A stretch of DNA of 55,269 nt, from NCBI GenBank assembly GCA_015063895.1, contig SVTG01000012.1, positions 1-55,269 of the forward strand, in the 5' to 3' direction. Source of the stretch: Oscillospiraceae bacterium (GTDB lineage: Bacteria > Bacillota > Clostridia > Oscillospirales > CAG-272). A program made the position numbers and the translations under genes. The notes beneath the pieces were generated by a model that was not told where the DNA came from, did no database searches, and worked only from the letters and a program-made list of their open reading frames with translations. Below, piece after piece: positions 39,200 through 48,304 of the stretch (position 1 is its first letter; each line of letters begins with the position of its first letter).

Positions 39200-40030
39200 T
39201 TAATTTTCAGTGTTATCCTGACGGCGGAGCAGCTGCAGAAGCTTGCGGCGCAACGACACCGAGGTAAATTCACGGAAAAGCTCGCCCTTGCAGGCAATCG
39301 AAATAGTGCCCGTTTCCTCAGAAACGACGACCACAACAGCATCACTCTGCTCAGAAAGGCCAATGGCTGCACGGTGACGCGTGCCAAGGCCCTTGGCAAT
39401 ATCACTCTTATCCGACAAGGGCAGATAGCAGCCTGCCGCATAGAGGCGACCGTTACGAATGATCACCGCACCGTCGTGCAGGGGCGCCTTGTTTACAAAA
39501 ATCGCGCAAAGCAGCTCGGGGGTAAGGTCGGCATTGACCGTTGTGCCCGTGCTGATATACTCGCCGATCTTCGTTGAGCGTTCAATCACGATCAGCGCAC
39601 CGGTTTTGGAGAAGGACATATTCTTGGCCGCCTCTGTGATCGCCGCCACCGTGGTAGTGGTGGCCGACAGATCGCGTGTGTCGGCACCGATGGTCTTAAG
39701 GCCGTTGAAGGGCACGGAGCCAATACGCTCCATTGCGGCACGAAGCTCGGGCTGGAAGATAATGGCCAGCACGATCAGCCCATAGGAGAAAAAGCCCTGC
39801 AAAACGTAGCGCACCGCGTGCATGTTGAACACGTAGCTTAAAGTAAACACCGCCAGCGTAATGCCAACGCCCGTTAAAAGCTTGCCCGCGCGCCGATCAC
39901 GCACAAACAGATACAGTGCAAAAAGGAGAGCTGCAAGGCATAAAATATCAAATATATCTTTGAGGCCGAACGTTGCAAACGGGCCTGTAAAAAAGCTGCC
40001 GGAAAACAGCTTTGTCGTTAACTCTTTCAT
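39200..40030 (-). CDS. cdaA: Diadenylate cyclase CdaA
   Basis: A 276-residue membrane enzyme making c-di-AMP from ATP. Three N-terminal helices (about 20-85) are followed by the DisA_N domain with LHDGAVIIRNGRL (DGA motif) and GTRHRAAIGL (RHR motif). c-di-AMP controls potassium and osmolyte balance and cell-wall homeostasis. The ATG at 40030 is chosen because upstream in-frame codons fall in a structured leader. It is followed after 16 bases by cdaR. Confidence 0.95.
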   Translation of the reverse strand: MKELTTKLFSGSFFTGPFATFGLKDIFDILCLAALLFALYLFVRDRRAGKLLTGVGITLAVFTLSYVFNMHAVRYVLQGFFSYGLIVLAIIFQPELRAAMERIGSVPFNGLKTIGADTRDLSATTTTVAAITEAAKNMSFSKTGALIVIERSTKIGEYISTGTTVNADLTPELLCAIFVNKAPLHDGAVIIRNGRLYAAGCYLPLSDKSDIAKGLGTRHRAAIGLSEQSDAVVVVVSEETGTISIACKGELFREFTSVSLRRKLLQLLRRQDNTEN

Positions 40031-40153
40031 AGCATACCGCCTATATGTATATTCCGTCATCGCAAAGCGATGCGAGCAGGTGGCACAGGTGCCACGCGTT
40101 AAAATCAAGCATAGGCGCGCCGCGCAGGACACGGGCACGCGTTATTTTATATT

Positions 40154-40182
40154 ATTATAGCACGATATTTCTAAAAATGCAA
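40154..40182 (-). promoter_or_regulatory. Promoter of the cdaA operon
   Basis: On the minus strand TTGCAT (40177-40182) and TATAAT (40154-40159) are 17 bases apart. It leaves a leader of about 115 bases containing two perfect hairpins (40080-40095 and 40058-40072). Confidence 0.78.
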
Positions 40183-40304
40183 ACGTTTTTGTAATATTTT
40201 TTCACATTTTTACGAATTTTTTCGGTCCTTTTCAATATTTTTCGCGTTTTTTGAGAAAACTGCACCGATGCGAAAAACAAAAGACAAAAAAATTAACATT
40301 TTCT

Positions 40305-40333
40305 TTGCATTTTGCACGCAAATGTGCTATACT
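40305..40333 (+). promoter_or_regulatory. Promoter of the iron-dependent alcohol dehydrogenase gene
   Basis: TTGCAT (40305-40310) and TATACT (40328-40333) are 17 bases apart, about 35 bases before the ATG. Confidence 0.78.
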
Positions 40334-40367
40334 AAAATCATCAAAATGCAAAGGAGCTTATTTCGCT

Positions 40368-41483
40368 ATGCTTGGTGCAGATTTTTACATGCCCACACGG
40401 GTGTTTTTTGGAGAAAACGCCCTGCAAAGAGGAAAAGAGATGCTGCTGAAGGCAGGACACCATGCCTTTATCGTTACGGGTAAAAGCAGTGCCAAAAAAT
40501 GCGGCGCACTGGATGAGGTTACTACCCTTTTACAGGAGGGTGGCATCCCATTCACCGTCTTTGACGGTGTTACGGAAAATCCGCCCCTGCTGACCTGCTT
40601 TGAAGCAGGCGCCAAGGCCGCCGCTTGCGGCGCGGATTTTGTGATCGGCATCGGAGGTGGCTCACCGCTGGACGCTGCCAAGGCTATTGCCGCTTTTGCC
40701 GCCAACCAAGGCATGGCGCCCATGGATATTTACGACGACGCAAAGCGCCTCTGTCCTACCCTGCCGCTGTTTGCCATTCCCACCACGGCAGGCACGGGCA
40801 GCGAGGTCAATCCTTACAGCGTACTGACGCTGGAGGGCGGCATGAAGAAAAAGACATTCAAGGCTCCCGACAGTTGGCCGCGCGCCGCGTTCGTTGACCC
40901 CCGTTATGCCTATACCCTGCCGCATGGCGCCACGGTTTCGTGTGCACTGGATGCCTTTGCGCATGCGCTGGAGTCCTATCTTTCCCCGAAATCCACCGTA
41001 TTTTCACAAACCGCCGCAGTATTCGCTGCACGCGAGATCTGGGACGTGCTCTCAGCTATGCCCGGTGAATTTGATGTGGAAATGCGCACAAGACTAGCCC
41101 TTGCTGCCACCGTTGCCGGCATGGCCATCAGCGTCACGGGCACAGGCTTCCCCCACCCGCTTGGCTATAGTCTCACGCTGCTTGACGGCGTACCGCACGG
41201 CCGCGCCTGTGCCGCCTTTGCCGCCGATTATATCACCTATAACGAGAAAAGCGACGAGGGGCGCGCGCTGATTGCCGCCTTTGCTGCCGCCATTGGCACA
41301 AAACCGAACGTTATGAAGGCATTTTTACCGGGTGTTGCCGAGGTGGATTTTAGCTTTACGGAAGCGGAAATTGCCGAGCGCATTGAGCTTGTTGCGGGCG
41401 CGGGTAATTATCAAAACAGTCCTTACGTTATTTCAAAAGAAGAAATGTACGCCATTTATCGCGCACATTTTCTCAAAAAATAA
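40368..41483 (+). CDS. Iron-containing alcohol dehydrogenase
   Basis: A 371-residue group III alcohol dehydrogenase. The NAD-binding GGGSPLDAAK is at about 94-103, followed by TTAGTGSEV. Metal ligands appear as the Asp and His of DAFAHALES and the two histidines of HPLGYSLTLLDGVPHGRA. Substrates range from butanol to propanediol or lactaldehyde and cannot be predicted. The ATG at 40368 follows AAAGGAG; an upstream in-frame methionine lies before the promoter. It is a single-gene unit. Confidence 0.92.
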   Translation: MLGADFYMPTRVFFGENALQRGKEMLLKAGHHAFIVTGKSSAKKCGALDEVTTLLQEGGIPFTVFDGVTENPPLLTCFEAGAKAAACGADFVIGIGGGSPLDAAKAIAAFAANQGMAPMDIYDDAKRLCPTLPLFAIPTTAGTGSEVNPYSVLTLEGGMKKKTFKAPDSWPRAAFVDPRYAYTLPHGATVSCALDAFAHALESYLSPKSTVFSQTAAVFAAREIWDVLSAMPGEFDVEMRTRLALAATVAGMAISVTGTGFPHPLGYSLTLLDGVPHGRACAAFAADYITYNEKSDEGRALIAAFAAAIGTKPNVMKAFLPGVAEVDFSFTEAEIAERIELVAGAGNYQNSPYVISKEEMYAIYRAHFLKK

Positions 41484-41495
41484 TTCCGAAAACGG

Positions 41496-41530
41496 AAAAT
41501 CGCCACTGCCTTGCTGCAGTGGCGATTTTT
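41496..41530 (+). terminator. Terminator of the alcohol dehydrogenase gene
   Basis: A perfect 14-bp stem (AAAATCGCCACTGC with its complement) has a 6-base loop, followed by TTTTTTT. Confidence 0.92.
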
Positions 41531-41689
41531 TTGTTTCCCCCATCACGGGGGCGAATTTTGTTGATTTTTAAGGATAAAAGCACGATCAAAAAAGCAAAAA
41601 TTTTAGTGTACTGTGCTTCATCAAGGCTTGCAACGCAAAGAAGTCTGTGCGGCAAGACGCGAGGGGGCAAAGATCGCCCATTTTACCCC
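41531..41689. other. Non-coding spacer downstream of spoIVA
   Basis: It holds a small hairpin CCCCC-ATCAC-GGGGG (41537-41551) and an AT-rich then GC-mixed stretch. No gene is visible on either strand. Confidence 0.4.
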
Positions 41690-43168
41690 TCAAAGGAGAA
41701 GGCAGATCAGACCGTTGGCACCATCATTGATAATGCGCTCAAGTGTTTCGGAAAGCTTATGACGCGCGTCTGTCGGCATGTGGGCAAGCTTTCCGCAAAG
41801 GCTGTCATTGACGAGCTCGTATAGGCTCTTACCAAACATGTTGGAGTGCCACAGGCTTTGCGGATCACGCTCAAGGTCAGCAATCATGCTACGCAAAAAT
41901 TCCTCGGATTGCTGCTCGGTGCCAACGATCGGATTGATCTCAGCGGCAATGTCGGCGCGCAGCATGTGAATCGAACGCGCGGTGGCACGCAGCCGCACGC
42001 CAAAGCCGCCCGATTGCTTGACGATCGTAGGACTTTCAAGGTGCAGATCCTCCAAGGTCGGCATCACGATGCCATAGCCCTCTTTCTCGGCACTTTCAAG
42101 CGCGTCAGCCACACGCACGTATTTTTTGCGCACCTCGCAAAGCTCACGCATCAAGGCAAAAACCGCCCCCTCGTTTTCAATGCTCTGCCCTGCCATATCG
42201 GAAAGGAGCTGATAATAAAGCGTCTGACAAAGCTTTACCTCTACCTCGGCACGCCCCGTGCCCATATCCAGCGTGCTGATACGAACGCCTTCTACCAATT
42301 CATGCTCAAATAGCTCTTCAAACGCAGCTCCTACGCCCCCCATGCGCTCAATCCCACTCAGCACTCGGCACACGGCCTCCGTCGTATCCTTACGCACGGG
42401 ATGCGTTGCATCAAGCGCTTGCCACCACGAGGGAAAGCGCACACCCACCGAGGTCACGGGAAATTCGCCCAACACAAGATTGAGCACGCCTGTGATATCC
42501 TTGGCATTCAGCGCAAGACAGTTCACCAACGCCACGGGCACCCCGTAGCGCTTTTCAAGGCCGGCTGCCAGCTGCACTGCCTCATCATCCGCCGGACTCG
42601 CGGAATTGAGCACCACGGCAAAGGGCTTGCCAAGTGCCTTCATTTCTTCTATAATACGTGCTTCGGCCTCCTCATAAGCACTGCGTGCCAGTGTACCGAT
42701 GGTGCCGTCAGAGGTGACCACAAGGCCGATCGTGGCGTGCTCGGTCATGACACGGCGCGTGCCGAGCTCCGCTGCCTCGCCAAAGGGCATCGGCTCCTCG
42801 CTCCAAGGTGTCTTTACCATGCGCTGTGCACCGTTCTCCTCGCCGCCGAGTACACCCTGTACCATATACCCCACACAATCGATCATTTTCACGCGCAAGG
42901 AGGTACCCTCCTCCAGGGTCACGGCAACGCCCTCGTCGGGCACAAATTTCGGCTCGGTGGTCATCACAGTCATGCCGGCCGCACTCTGCGGCATCTCATC
43001 ACGTGCCCTGTCGCGGCTATACGTATCGCTGATATGCGGCAAAACGAGCTCGTTCATAAAACGCGTAATAAAGGTGGATTTTCCGCTTCGCACGGGTCCT
43101 ACCACCCCGATATATATATCGCCGCCCGTGCGCTCGGCAATATCCTGATAAATTGACGCTGTTGCCAT
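41690..43168 (-). CDS. spoIVA: Stage IV sporulation protein A
   Basis: A 492-residue cytoskeletal ATPase that polymerises on the outer forespore membrane to anchor the coat. Walker A is VGPVRSGKST (about 23-32), with MIDCVGYMVQG and TSDGTIG further on, and the conserved C-terminus ends GANGLICLLL. It is essentially restricted to endospore formers, so it is the best single marker for sporulation here. It forms its own unit between the desulfurase terminator and 41690. I could not find a convincing sigma-E promoter. Confidence 0.97.
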   Translation of the reverse strand: MATASIYQDIAERTGGDIYIGVVGPVRSGKSTFITRFMNELVLPHISDTYSRDRARDEMPQSAAGMTVMTTEPKFVPDEGVAVTLEEGTSLRVKMIDCVGYMVQGVLGGEENGAQRMVKTPWSEEPMPFGEAAELGTRRVMTEHATIGLVVTSDGTIGTLARSAYEEAEARIIEEMKALGKPFAVVLNSASPADDEAVQLAAGLEKRYGVPVALVNCLALNAKDITGVLNLVLGEFPVTSVGVRFPSWWQALDATHPVRKDTTEAVCRVLSGIERMGGVGAAFEELFEHELVEGVRISTLDMGTGRAEVEVKLCQTLYYQLLSDMAGQSIENEGAVFALMRELCEVRKKYVRVADALESAEKEGYGIVMPTLEDLHLESPTIVKQSGGFGVRLRATARSIHMLRADIAAEINPIVGTEQQSEEFLRSMIADLERDPQSLWHSNMFGKSLYELVNDSLCGKLAHMPTDARHKLSETLERIINDGANGLICLLL

Positions 43169-43240
43169 AGTACTCCTCCGCTTTTTTACGCCGCCTCTCG
43201 GCTATGCGCTGATTATCGGTATAGCCTATTCAAAAGAAGC

Positions 43241-43283
43241 AAAAAATATGACACCCACACAGCAAACCGTGTGGGTGTCATAT
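43241..43283 (-). terminator. Terminator of the murD-to-desulfurase operon
   Basis: A perfect 15-bp stem (ATATGACACCCACAC with its complement, 43246-43283) is followed on the minus strand by TTTTTT. Confidence 0.92.
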
Positions 43284-43284
43284 A

Positions 43285-44451
43285 TTAGTGCTTGATACGC
43301 ACCAAAGTTCCGAGGCCGTCGGTTAAGGCCTCGCACAGCGCATCAACGTCCTGCTCGGTATTTTCTGCCGAAAAGCTGATTCTAAGGGACGACGCGGCAG
43401 CGGCGCTATCAAGTCCGAAGGCAAGCAGCACAGAGCTGGGGCCCTTGGCGTGGGCGGAGCAAGCGGAGCCCGCCGACACGTAAATACCGCGTGCGGCAAG
43501 ATGATGGAGCATCGTTTCACTTTTGATATGGGGCAAGGTGAGGCTGACGATATGCGGCGCGGTCACGGGAGGCGTATTGAGCACGATCTCGCTCCCCTCA
43601 AGGGCGGCACGCAGCTTTTGAGAAAGCGCGGCCAGGTGCGGCAGACTTGTGCGCAGGGACTGTGCCCCCGCTTTCGCGGCGGCGGCAAAGCCCACGATAC
43701 CAAGCATATTCTCAGTACCCGAGCGGAAGCCAAATTCCTGCCCTCCGCCAACAAGGAAGGGAGAAAGACGCCTTTCCCTTAGCATACGCTCACTGACAAA
43801 CAAAGCGCCCACGCCCTTGGGGCCGTGGATCTTATGTGCACTGAGGGTGATGAGATCGGCACCCAGCGAGCGCGCCGTAAAGGGCACCTTCAAAAATCCC
43901 TGCACGGCATCGCAGTGGCAAACCACCTCAGGCGAGGCGGCGCGTGCCATGGCAAAGATCTGCTCAACGGGATAGCGCGCGCCCGTTTCGTTGTTGACAA
44001 GCATCATGCTGACCATGAACAGATCACTACCGAGATTTGCTTCCACGGTCTTCATATCAAGCTGCCCACCGCGTGTCGGCACACGAACCACACGAAAGCC
44101 CTCTTTTTCCAGTAGCTTGAGGTTGTTTTCTACCGACGGGTGCTCACTGTCCGTGGTCAGGACCGTGCTTGCAACGCGGCGGCTTTTGGCACGTGCGGTG
44201 CCTTGGATCGCCAGGGCAGTAGCCTCTGTGCCACAGGAGGTAAAAAGGAGCTGGCCGTCCTTTAAAAAACGCTCTCCCAGCGCCTCACCGACCTCGGTGC
44301 GGCTTTGCTTGAGCAGACGGGCAGCCTCGGCACCAAGGGTATGCAACGAGGAAGGGTTACCGTACTGCGCCATAGCGGCGCACATGGCTTTCTTTGACGC
44401 CTCACAAAGCGGTGTGGTGGCGCTGTTATCAAGATAAATTTGCTTCATCAT
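43285..44451 (-). CDS. Cysteine desulfurase (NifS/IscS-like)
   Basis: A 388-residue PLP enzyme releasing sulfur from cysteine for Fe-S clusters or tRNA thiolation. It starts YLDNSATTPL; the PLP lysine is in LSAHKIHGPKGVG and the catalytic cysteine in GSACSAHAKGPSS with an extended group I-type loop. No iscU or thiI gene adjoins it, so its sulfur acceptor is unknown. ATGATG gives two possible starts one codon apart; the first shares a base with the upstream stop (TAATG). Confidence 0.92.
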   Translation of the reverse strand: MMKQIYLDNSATTPLCEASKKAMCAAMAQYGNPSSLHTLGAEAARLLKQSRTEVGEALGERFLKDGQLLFTSCGTEATALAIQGTARAKSRRVASTVLTTDSEHPSVENNLKLLEKEGFRVVRVPTRGGQLDMKTVEANLGSDLFMVSMMLVNNETGARYPVEQIFAMARAASPEVVCHCDAVQGFLKVPFTARSLGADLITLSAHKIHGPKGVGALFVSERMLRERRLSPFLVGGGQEFGFRSGTENMLGIVGFAAAAKAGAQSLRTSLPHLAALSQKLRAALEGSEIVLNTPPVTAPHIVSLTLPHIKSETMLHHLAARGIYVSAGSACSAHAKGPSSVLLAFGLDSAAAASSLRISFSAENTEQDVDALCEALTDGLGTLVRIKH

Positions 44452-44972
44452 TATTTAAACGTAAAGTAATCAACAGCAGCGTCAAAATCAGCGACAAAGT
44501 TATTGTATTCGGTGGCAACGGCCGTGTAGGTCAACACGTAAACGTTAAAATCATACACGGTGATCACCTGCTTACACTGATAGACCGTCGCGCCAAAGGT
44601 ATAGGAAAACAAATATGCCTTAGCATCCTTACCGCCAAGCGTTTCGGCGACCTCGGCTTCTATGACGGTAAAATTCTCAAACACAGCCTGATATTCGACA
44701 AGGCACTCGTTTTCCCAATACGAGGTAGGCGTCAGCTGCTCCTCGGGGTAGTAGACGGTAGCCAATATGTTCGGTGCATTTTCGGCAGTATGTGCCTTGG
44801 CACCGGACACGTTATACGAGGTGGGGATCCAGTTTTTGGATACGTAAAGATAATAGTTGGCGCTTTCCAGTGCCACGTTCTGCATGCCGTCGGGCGTCTG
44901 GTCGGTATTGGCACAGGCACACAACGCAAAAAGACAAACGAGTACCAGCAGGGCTGCTACAATTTTTTTCAT
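44451..44972 (-). CDS. Secreted lipoprotein of unknown function
   Basis: A 173-residue protein with a lipoprotein signal peptide, MKKIVAALLVLVCLFALCAC, cleaved before the cysteine of CACAN. The mature part of about 150 residues alternates aromatic and polar residues (YYLYVSKNWIP, VYQCKQVITVYDFNVYVLTY), resembling PsbP-like small beta sandwiches seen in many Clostridial lipoproteins. No catalytic motif is evident. It lies inside the murD-to-desulfurase operon with gaps under 20 bases. Confidence 0.78.
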   Translation of the reverse strand: MKKIVAALLVLVCLFALCACANTDQTPDGMQNVALESANYYLYVSKNWIPTSYNVSGAKAHTAENAPNILATVYYPEEQLTPTSYWENECLVEYQAVFENFTVIEAEVAETLGGKDAKAYLFSYTFGATVYQCKQVITVYDFNVYVLTYTAVATEYNNFVADFDAAVDYFTFK

Positions 44973-44986
44973 ATTCTTCCCTCTCT

Positions 44987-46246
44987 TTACTTGGTTTTCA
45001 TCATTTCGGCAGCGGCAGACAAAATACCGATACGGCCGCTTTCAAAGGTAAGACCACCCTGCATAAAGGCAGTAAATGGCGGCTTTAGGGGCCCATCTGC
45101 CGACAGCTCGATCGAGGCACCCTGCACGAAGGTGCCCGCCGCCATAATGACCTCGTCCTGGTACCCGGGCATTGCCCAGGGCTCGGGGGTCACGTAGGCA
45201 TCAACGGGTGAGCCCGCCTGAATCCCGCGACAAAAGGCACAAAGGCCTTCGCGCGAGCCTGTGATGACCGTTTGAATGATATCCGAGCGCAGCTCATCGT
45301 AGCGCGGCTCCACGGCGTACCCCAACGCTTCAAACAAATAGGCGGCGAAATGGGCGGTCTTCAGCGCCTCGCCCACCGTATGAGGGGCGTAAAACAGGCC
45401 GCGGTACATATTCTTGTTCTGATCAAGCGTAGCCCCCACCTCAAGCCCGATGCCGGGACAGGTAAGGCGGTAAGAGGCGAGCTCCACCGCACGCGCGGTG
45501 CCCGCGAGATACCCACCCGTTTCGGCCATGCCGCCACCGGGGTTTTTGATCAGTGATCCCACGATGAGATCGGCGCCCACGGCTGTGGGCTCCCACTCCT
45601 CGGTAAATTCGCCGTAACAGTTGTCCACCATGACAAACACGTCAGGGCGAATGGCCTTGATGGCCTTCACACCCTCGCCGATCTCGGCAACAGTTAGCGT
45701 ACGGCGGTTGAGATATCCCTTAGAGCGCTGAATAAAGCACACCTTTACGCGTGCGCCCTCAGGTCCCTGTAAAAAGGCGGTGATGGCTTCAATATCCAGC
45801 GTTTTTTGATCCTTGAGATCAATTTGACGGTATGTAATGCCGTAATCGGCCAGCGACCCCTGCCCTGCCTCGCCCGTGATGCCGATGACCTCACCGAGCG
45901 TATCGTAGGGCTTTCCTGCCACGGACAGCAGAATGTCGCCCGTGCGCAAAAGGCCAAAAAGACCGATCGTTAAGGCATGCGTGCCGTTGACGATGCTATG
46001 GCGCACAAAGGCCGCCTCGGCACCGAGCACGTCGGCATAGATACGGTCAAGCACGTCGCGGCCGCGATCATCGTACCCATAGCCGCTGGTGCCGTTAAAG
46101 CAGGCAGCGTCAACGTGACGGTCGGCAAAGGCCGCCATCACGCGTGCCGTATTGGCGCGCGCGATGCGCGCGATCTCGGTAAACTGCGGTGCGAGCGCCG
46201 CCTCTGCCTTGTCGGCAAGCGCTAAAAGTTCGGGAGAAAAGTTCAT
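44987..46246 (-). CDS. Methionine gamma-lyase-family PLP protein (YnbB/aluminium-resistance type)
   Basis: A 419-residue fold-type I PLP enzyme of the family once named aluminium resistance protein. The PLP lysine is in VGSLIKNPGGGMAETGGY, with DNCYGEF for cofactor binding and an N-terminal YGYDDRGRD block. Biochemistry of this subfamily is poorly established; it is annotated as methionine gamma-lyase-like. It overlaps the upstream M42 peptidase gene by 4 bases. Confidence 0.88.
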   Translation of the reverse strand: MNFSPELLALADKAEAALAPQFTEIARIARANTARVMAAFADRHVDAACFNGTSGYGYDDRGRDVLDRIYADVLGAEAAFVRHSIVNGTHALTIGLFGLLRTGDILLSVAGKPYDTLGEVIGITGEAGQGSLADYGITYRQIDLKDQKTLDIEAITAFLQGPEGARVKVCFIQRSKGYLNRRTLTVAEIGEGVKAIKAIRPDVFVMVDNCYGEFTEEWEPTAVGADLIVGSLIKNPGGGMAETGGYLAGTARAVELASYRLTCPGIGLEVGATLDQNKNMYRGLFYAPHTVGEALKTAHFAAYLFEALGYAVEPRYDELRSDIIQTVITGSREGLCAFCRGIQAGSPVDAYVTPEPWAMPGYQDEVIMAAGTFVQGASIELSADGPLKPPFTAFMQGGLTFESGRIGILSAAAEMMKTK

Positions 46247-47247
46247 TTCAGCGCGCCTCCAAGATAACGAATAGCAAGATCTGCTGCAGCCTTGGCGTCA
46301 GAAAGAGAAAGCATCTCCACCCCCGTATGAATATAACGGCACGGAATAGAGATCGCGCCTGCGCGACAACCAAGGCCCGTCATCTGCACAGCAGAGGTAT
46401 CGGTACCGCCAAAGGTTAAAATTTCGCATTGGGCGGTGATCTTTTCCGCCTTGGCAACCGCCAACAACTCAGAAACGAGCGTAGCGTCACAAATCACGGA
46501 TCTATCCTTGATCTTCACTGCGGCACCGCCGCCAAGCTTAACGGCCATCGGTGCAGCACCCACGGTATCACCCGTGGCGGTCACGTCAAAGATCAGGGCA
46601 ATATCGGGGGCAATACCAAAGGCTGCGGGCTTGGCGCCGCGACAGCCAACCTCCTCCTGCACCGAAAAAACGTAATAAATATCATCGTCGGGAGCACGCA
46701 GACGGCGTGCGATATCAAGCATAACAGCACAACCGATACGGTCATCAAGCGGGCGTCCCGTAATGCGGTCACCCATCAGGCGCGTGAGTGTGGGGCAAAG
46801 CGCACAGCAATCACCGATCTTAAGACGCCTTTGCGCCTCACGGCGGTTTTTAGCACCGATATCCACGTAGCATTTTTCGGCCTTAGGAGCTTCGCCGCTT
46901 TTGCGATCGCTCTCGGAAACCAGCACACCCTTGGTGCCGTTTTCAAAAACGACAAGCGAGCCCACAGCCGCGGTATAATCAATACCGCCGATGGGTGCCA
47001 CACGCAAAAAGCCGCTATCCTCAATAAAATTCACAATAAAGCCGATCTCGTCCATATGTGCTGCCAGCAGCACACGGCGAGGAGCGGCACCCTTGCCCTT
47101 TTTCAGACAGATCAGATTGCCCATCGCGTCCACCTCCACGGTGTCGCAAAGCGGGGCCATCTTTTCCTTGATCAAATCGCGAATGCCCTGCTCGCGCCCC
47201 GAAATCGAGGGCTTGAGCGGCAACAATTCCTTTAATAATCCGTACAT
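46243..47247 (-). CDS. M42-family metallopeptidase, third of three
   Basis: A 334-residue glutamyl aminopeptidase/endoglucanase-like M42 enzyme. Metal and catalytic blocks are AAHMDEIGF, LDDRIGCAV, FSVQEEVGCRGA and IPCRYIHTGVE. These form large tetrahedral complexes trimming short peptides in the cytosol. The ATG at 47247 is preferred because upstream in-frame codons overlap the preceding gene. It follows the second M42 gene by 13 bases. Confidence 0.9.
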   Translation of the reverse strand: MYGLLKELLPLKPSISGREQGIRDLIKEKMAPLCDTVEVDAMGNLICLKKGKGAAPRRVLLAAHMDEIGFIVNFIEDSGFLRVAPIGGIDYTAAVGSLVVFENGTKGVLVSESDRKSGEAPKAEKCYVDIGAKNRREAQRRLKIGDCCALCPTLTRLMGDRITGRPLDDRIGCAVMLDIARRLRAPDDDIYYVFSVQEEVGCRGAKPAAFGIAPDIALIFDVTATGDTVGAAPMAVKLGGGAAVKIKDRSVICDATLVSELLAVAKAEKITAQCEILTFGGTDTSAVQMTGLGCRAGAISIPCRYIHTGVEMLSLSDAKAAADLAIRYLGGALK

Positions 47248-47260
47248 ATCCTTCCCTTTC

Positions 47261-48304
47261 TTACAGCTCGCACAGCATAGCGTCAAGCAGTGCGATCATC
47301 GCGTCAGCATCACTCTTTTTTGCCACCGTCACAGGCGCGTGCAAATAGCGCGTGGGCGCGGAAAGCGCCATACAGCGCACCCCGATGCCTGTGCGTTGCA
47401 CATTTTTGGCATCGTTTCCACCCGATACAAATCGCTTGACCTGCACGGGGATCGCATGGCGTTTGCCGATCTCCAGCGCCTTATCCACCAACAAGCGATC
47501 ATAGATCGTGCCCTTATCAAGCAGGGAAAGCACGCCGCCCTCACCCATATCGGCCACGCGGCGCGCGGCAGGAACATCGGGCAGATCGGCCATTGCCGTG
47601 GTCTCTAAAATAAACGCGATATCGGGGCTTATGCGGTTGGCAACCACCGTGGCACCCGAAAGGCCGATCTCCTCACGCACCGTAAAGGCAAACCACAGAT
47701 CAAGCGGCAGATGCCTGTCCACCACACGGCGCAAAAGCTCTATGAGCACAGCGCACCCCAAGCGGTCATCCAGCGCCTTGCCCGACAGATATTCGCCCTT
47801 CTCGCCAAGCGTGAGAAAGGGTGTGTCGAAGGTGCCGAAATCTCCAAGGGATACAAGCGCCTCGGCGCTCTCCTTATCGGCCACGCCGATATCAATATAC
47901 ATATCCTTGACCTCGGGCATTTTGGCGCGCTCGTCGGCGCTTTGGAAATGAATGCCCTTAGCGGCGATCACACCGTTTTGGCGCTTTTGCTCATCACCCA
48001 CCACAACAGCACGCCCCACCATCACGCGCGGGTCGATACCGCCAACGGTATCAAAGCGCAAAAAGCCCTTTTTCTCAATTTCGGTGATCATAAAGCCGAC
48101 CTCGTCCATGTGTGCCGCAAGCAGCACGCGCAAGGCGCCCTCGGGGCCCTTTACATGGGCGGTCAGATTGCCCATACGGTCGGTATACAGCTCTACGGGG
48201 AGATCCTTAATCTCCTCCTTGATCAGCGCACAAACCGCGCCCTCACATCCCGTGGGGCCAAAGGCGAGTGACAGAGCCTTGATCAGTTCAATTCCTTCAC
48301 GCAT
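47261..48304 (-). CDS. M42-family metallopeptidase, second of three
   Basis: A 347-residue paralogue with AAHMDEVGFM, ALDDRLGCAV, FTVREEIGLSGA and PTRYLHAPV. All metal ligands are present, with a glutamate in ETTAMAD as the fourth ligand where the third-position copy has aspartate. It overlaps the first M42 gene by 8 bases. The copies have diverged widely, so the triplication is old or assembled rather than a recent duplication. Confidence 0.92.
   Translation of the reverse strand: MREGIELIKALSLAFGPTGCEGAVCALIKEEIKDLPVELYTDRMGNLTAHVKGPEGALRVLLAAHMDEVGFMITEIEKKGFLRFDTVGGIDPRVMVGRAVVVGDEQKRQNGVIAAKGIHFQSADERAKMPEVKDMYIDIGVADKESAEALVSLGDFGTFDTPFLTLGEKGEYLSGKALDDRLGCAVLIELLRRVVDRHLPLDLWFAFTVREEIGLSGATVVANRISPDIAFILETTAMADLPDVPAARRVADMGEGGVLSLLDKGTIYDRLLVDKALEIGKRHAIPVQVKRFVSGGNDAKNVQRTGIGVRCMALSAPTRYLHAPVTVAKKSDADAMIALLDAMLCEL

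Noticed and set aside
41473-41670. Small hydrophobic open frame downstream of spoIVA
   Set aside because: It overlaps the alcohol dehydrogenase terminator and 3' end and has no ribosome site.
43169-43240. Sigma-E promoter for spoIVA
   Set aside because: CATAG and GAATAGG occur on the minus strand but at the wrong spacing, so no convincing pair could be defined.
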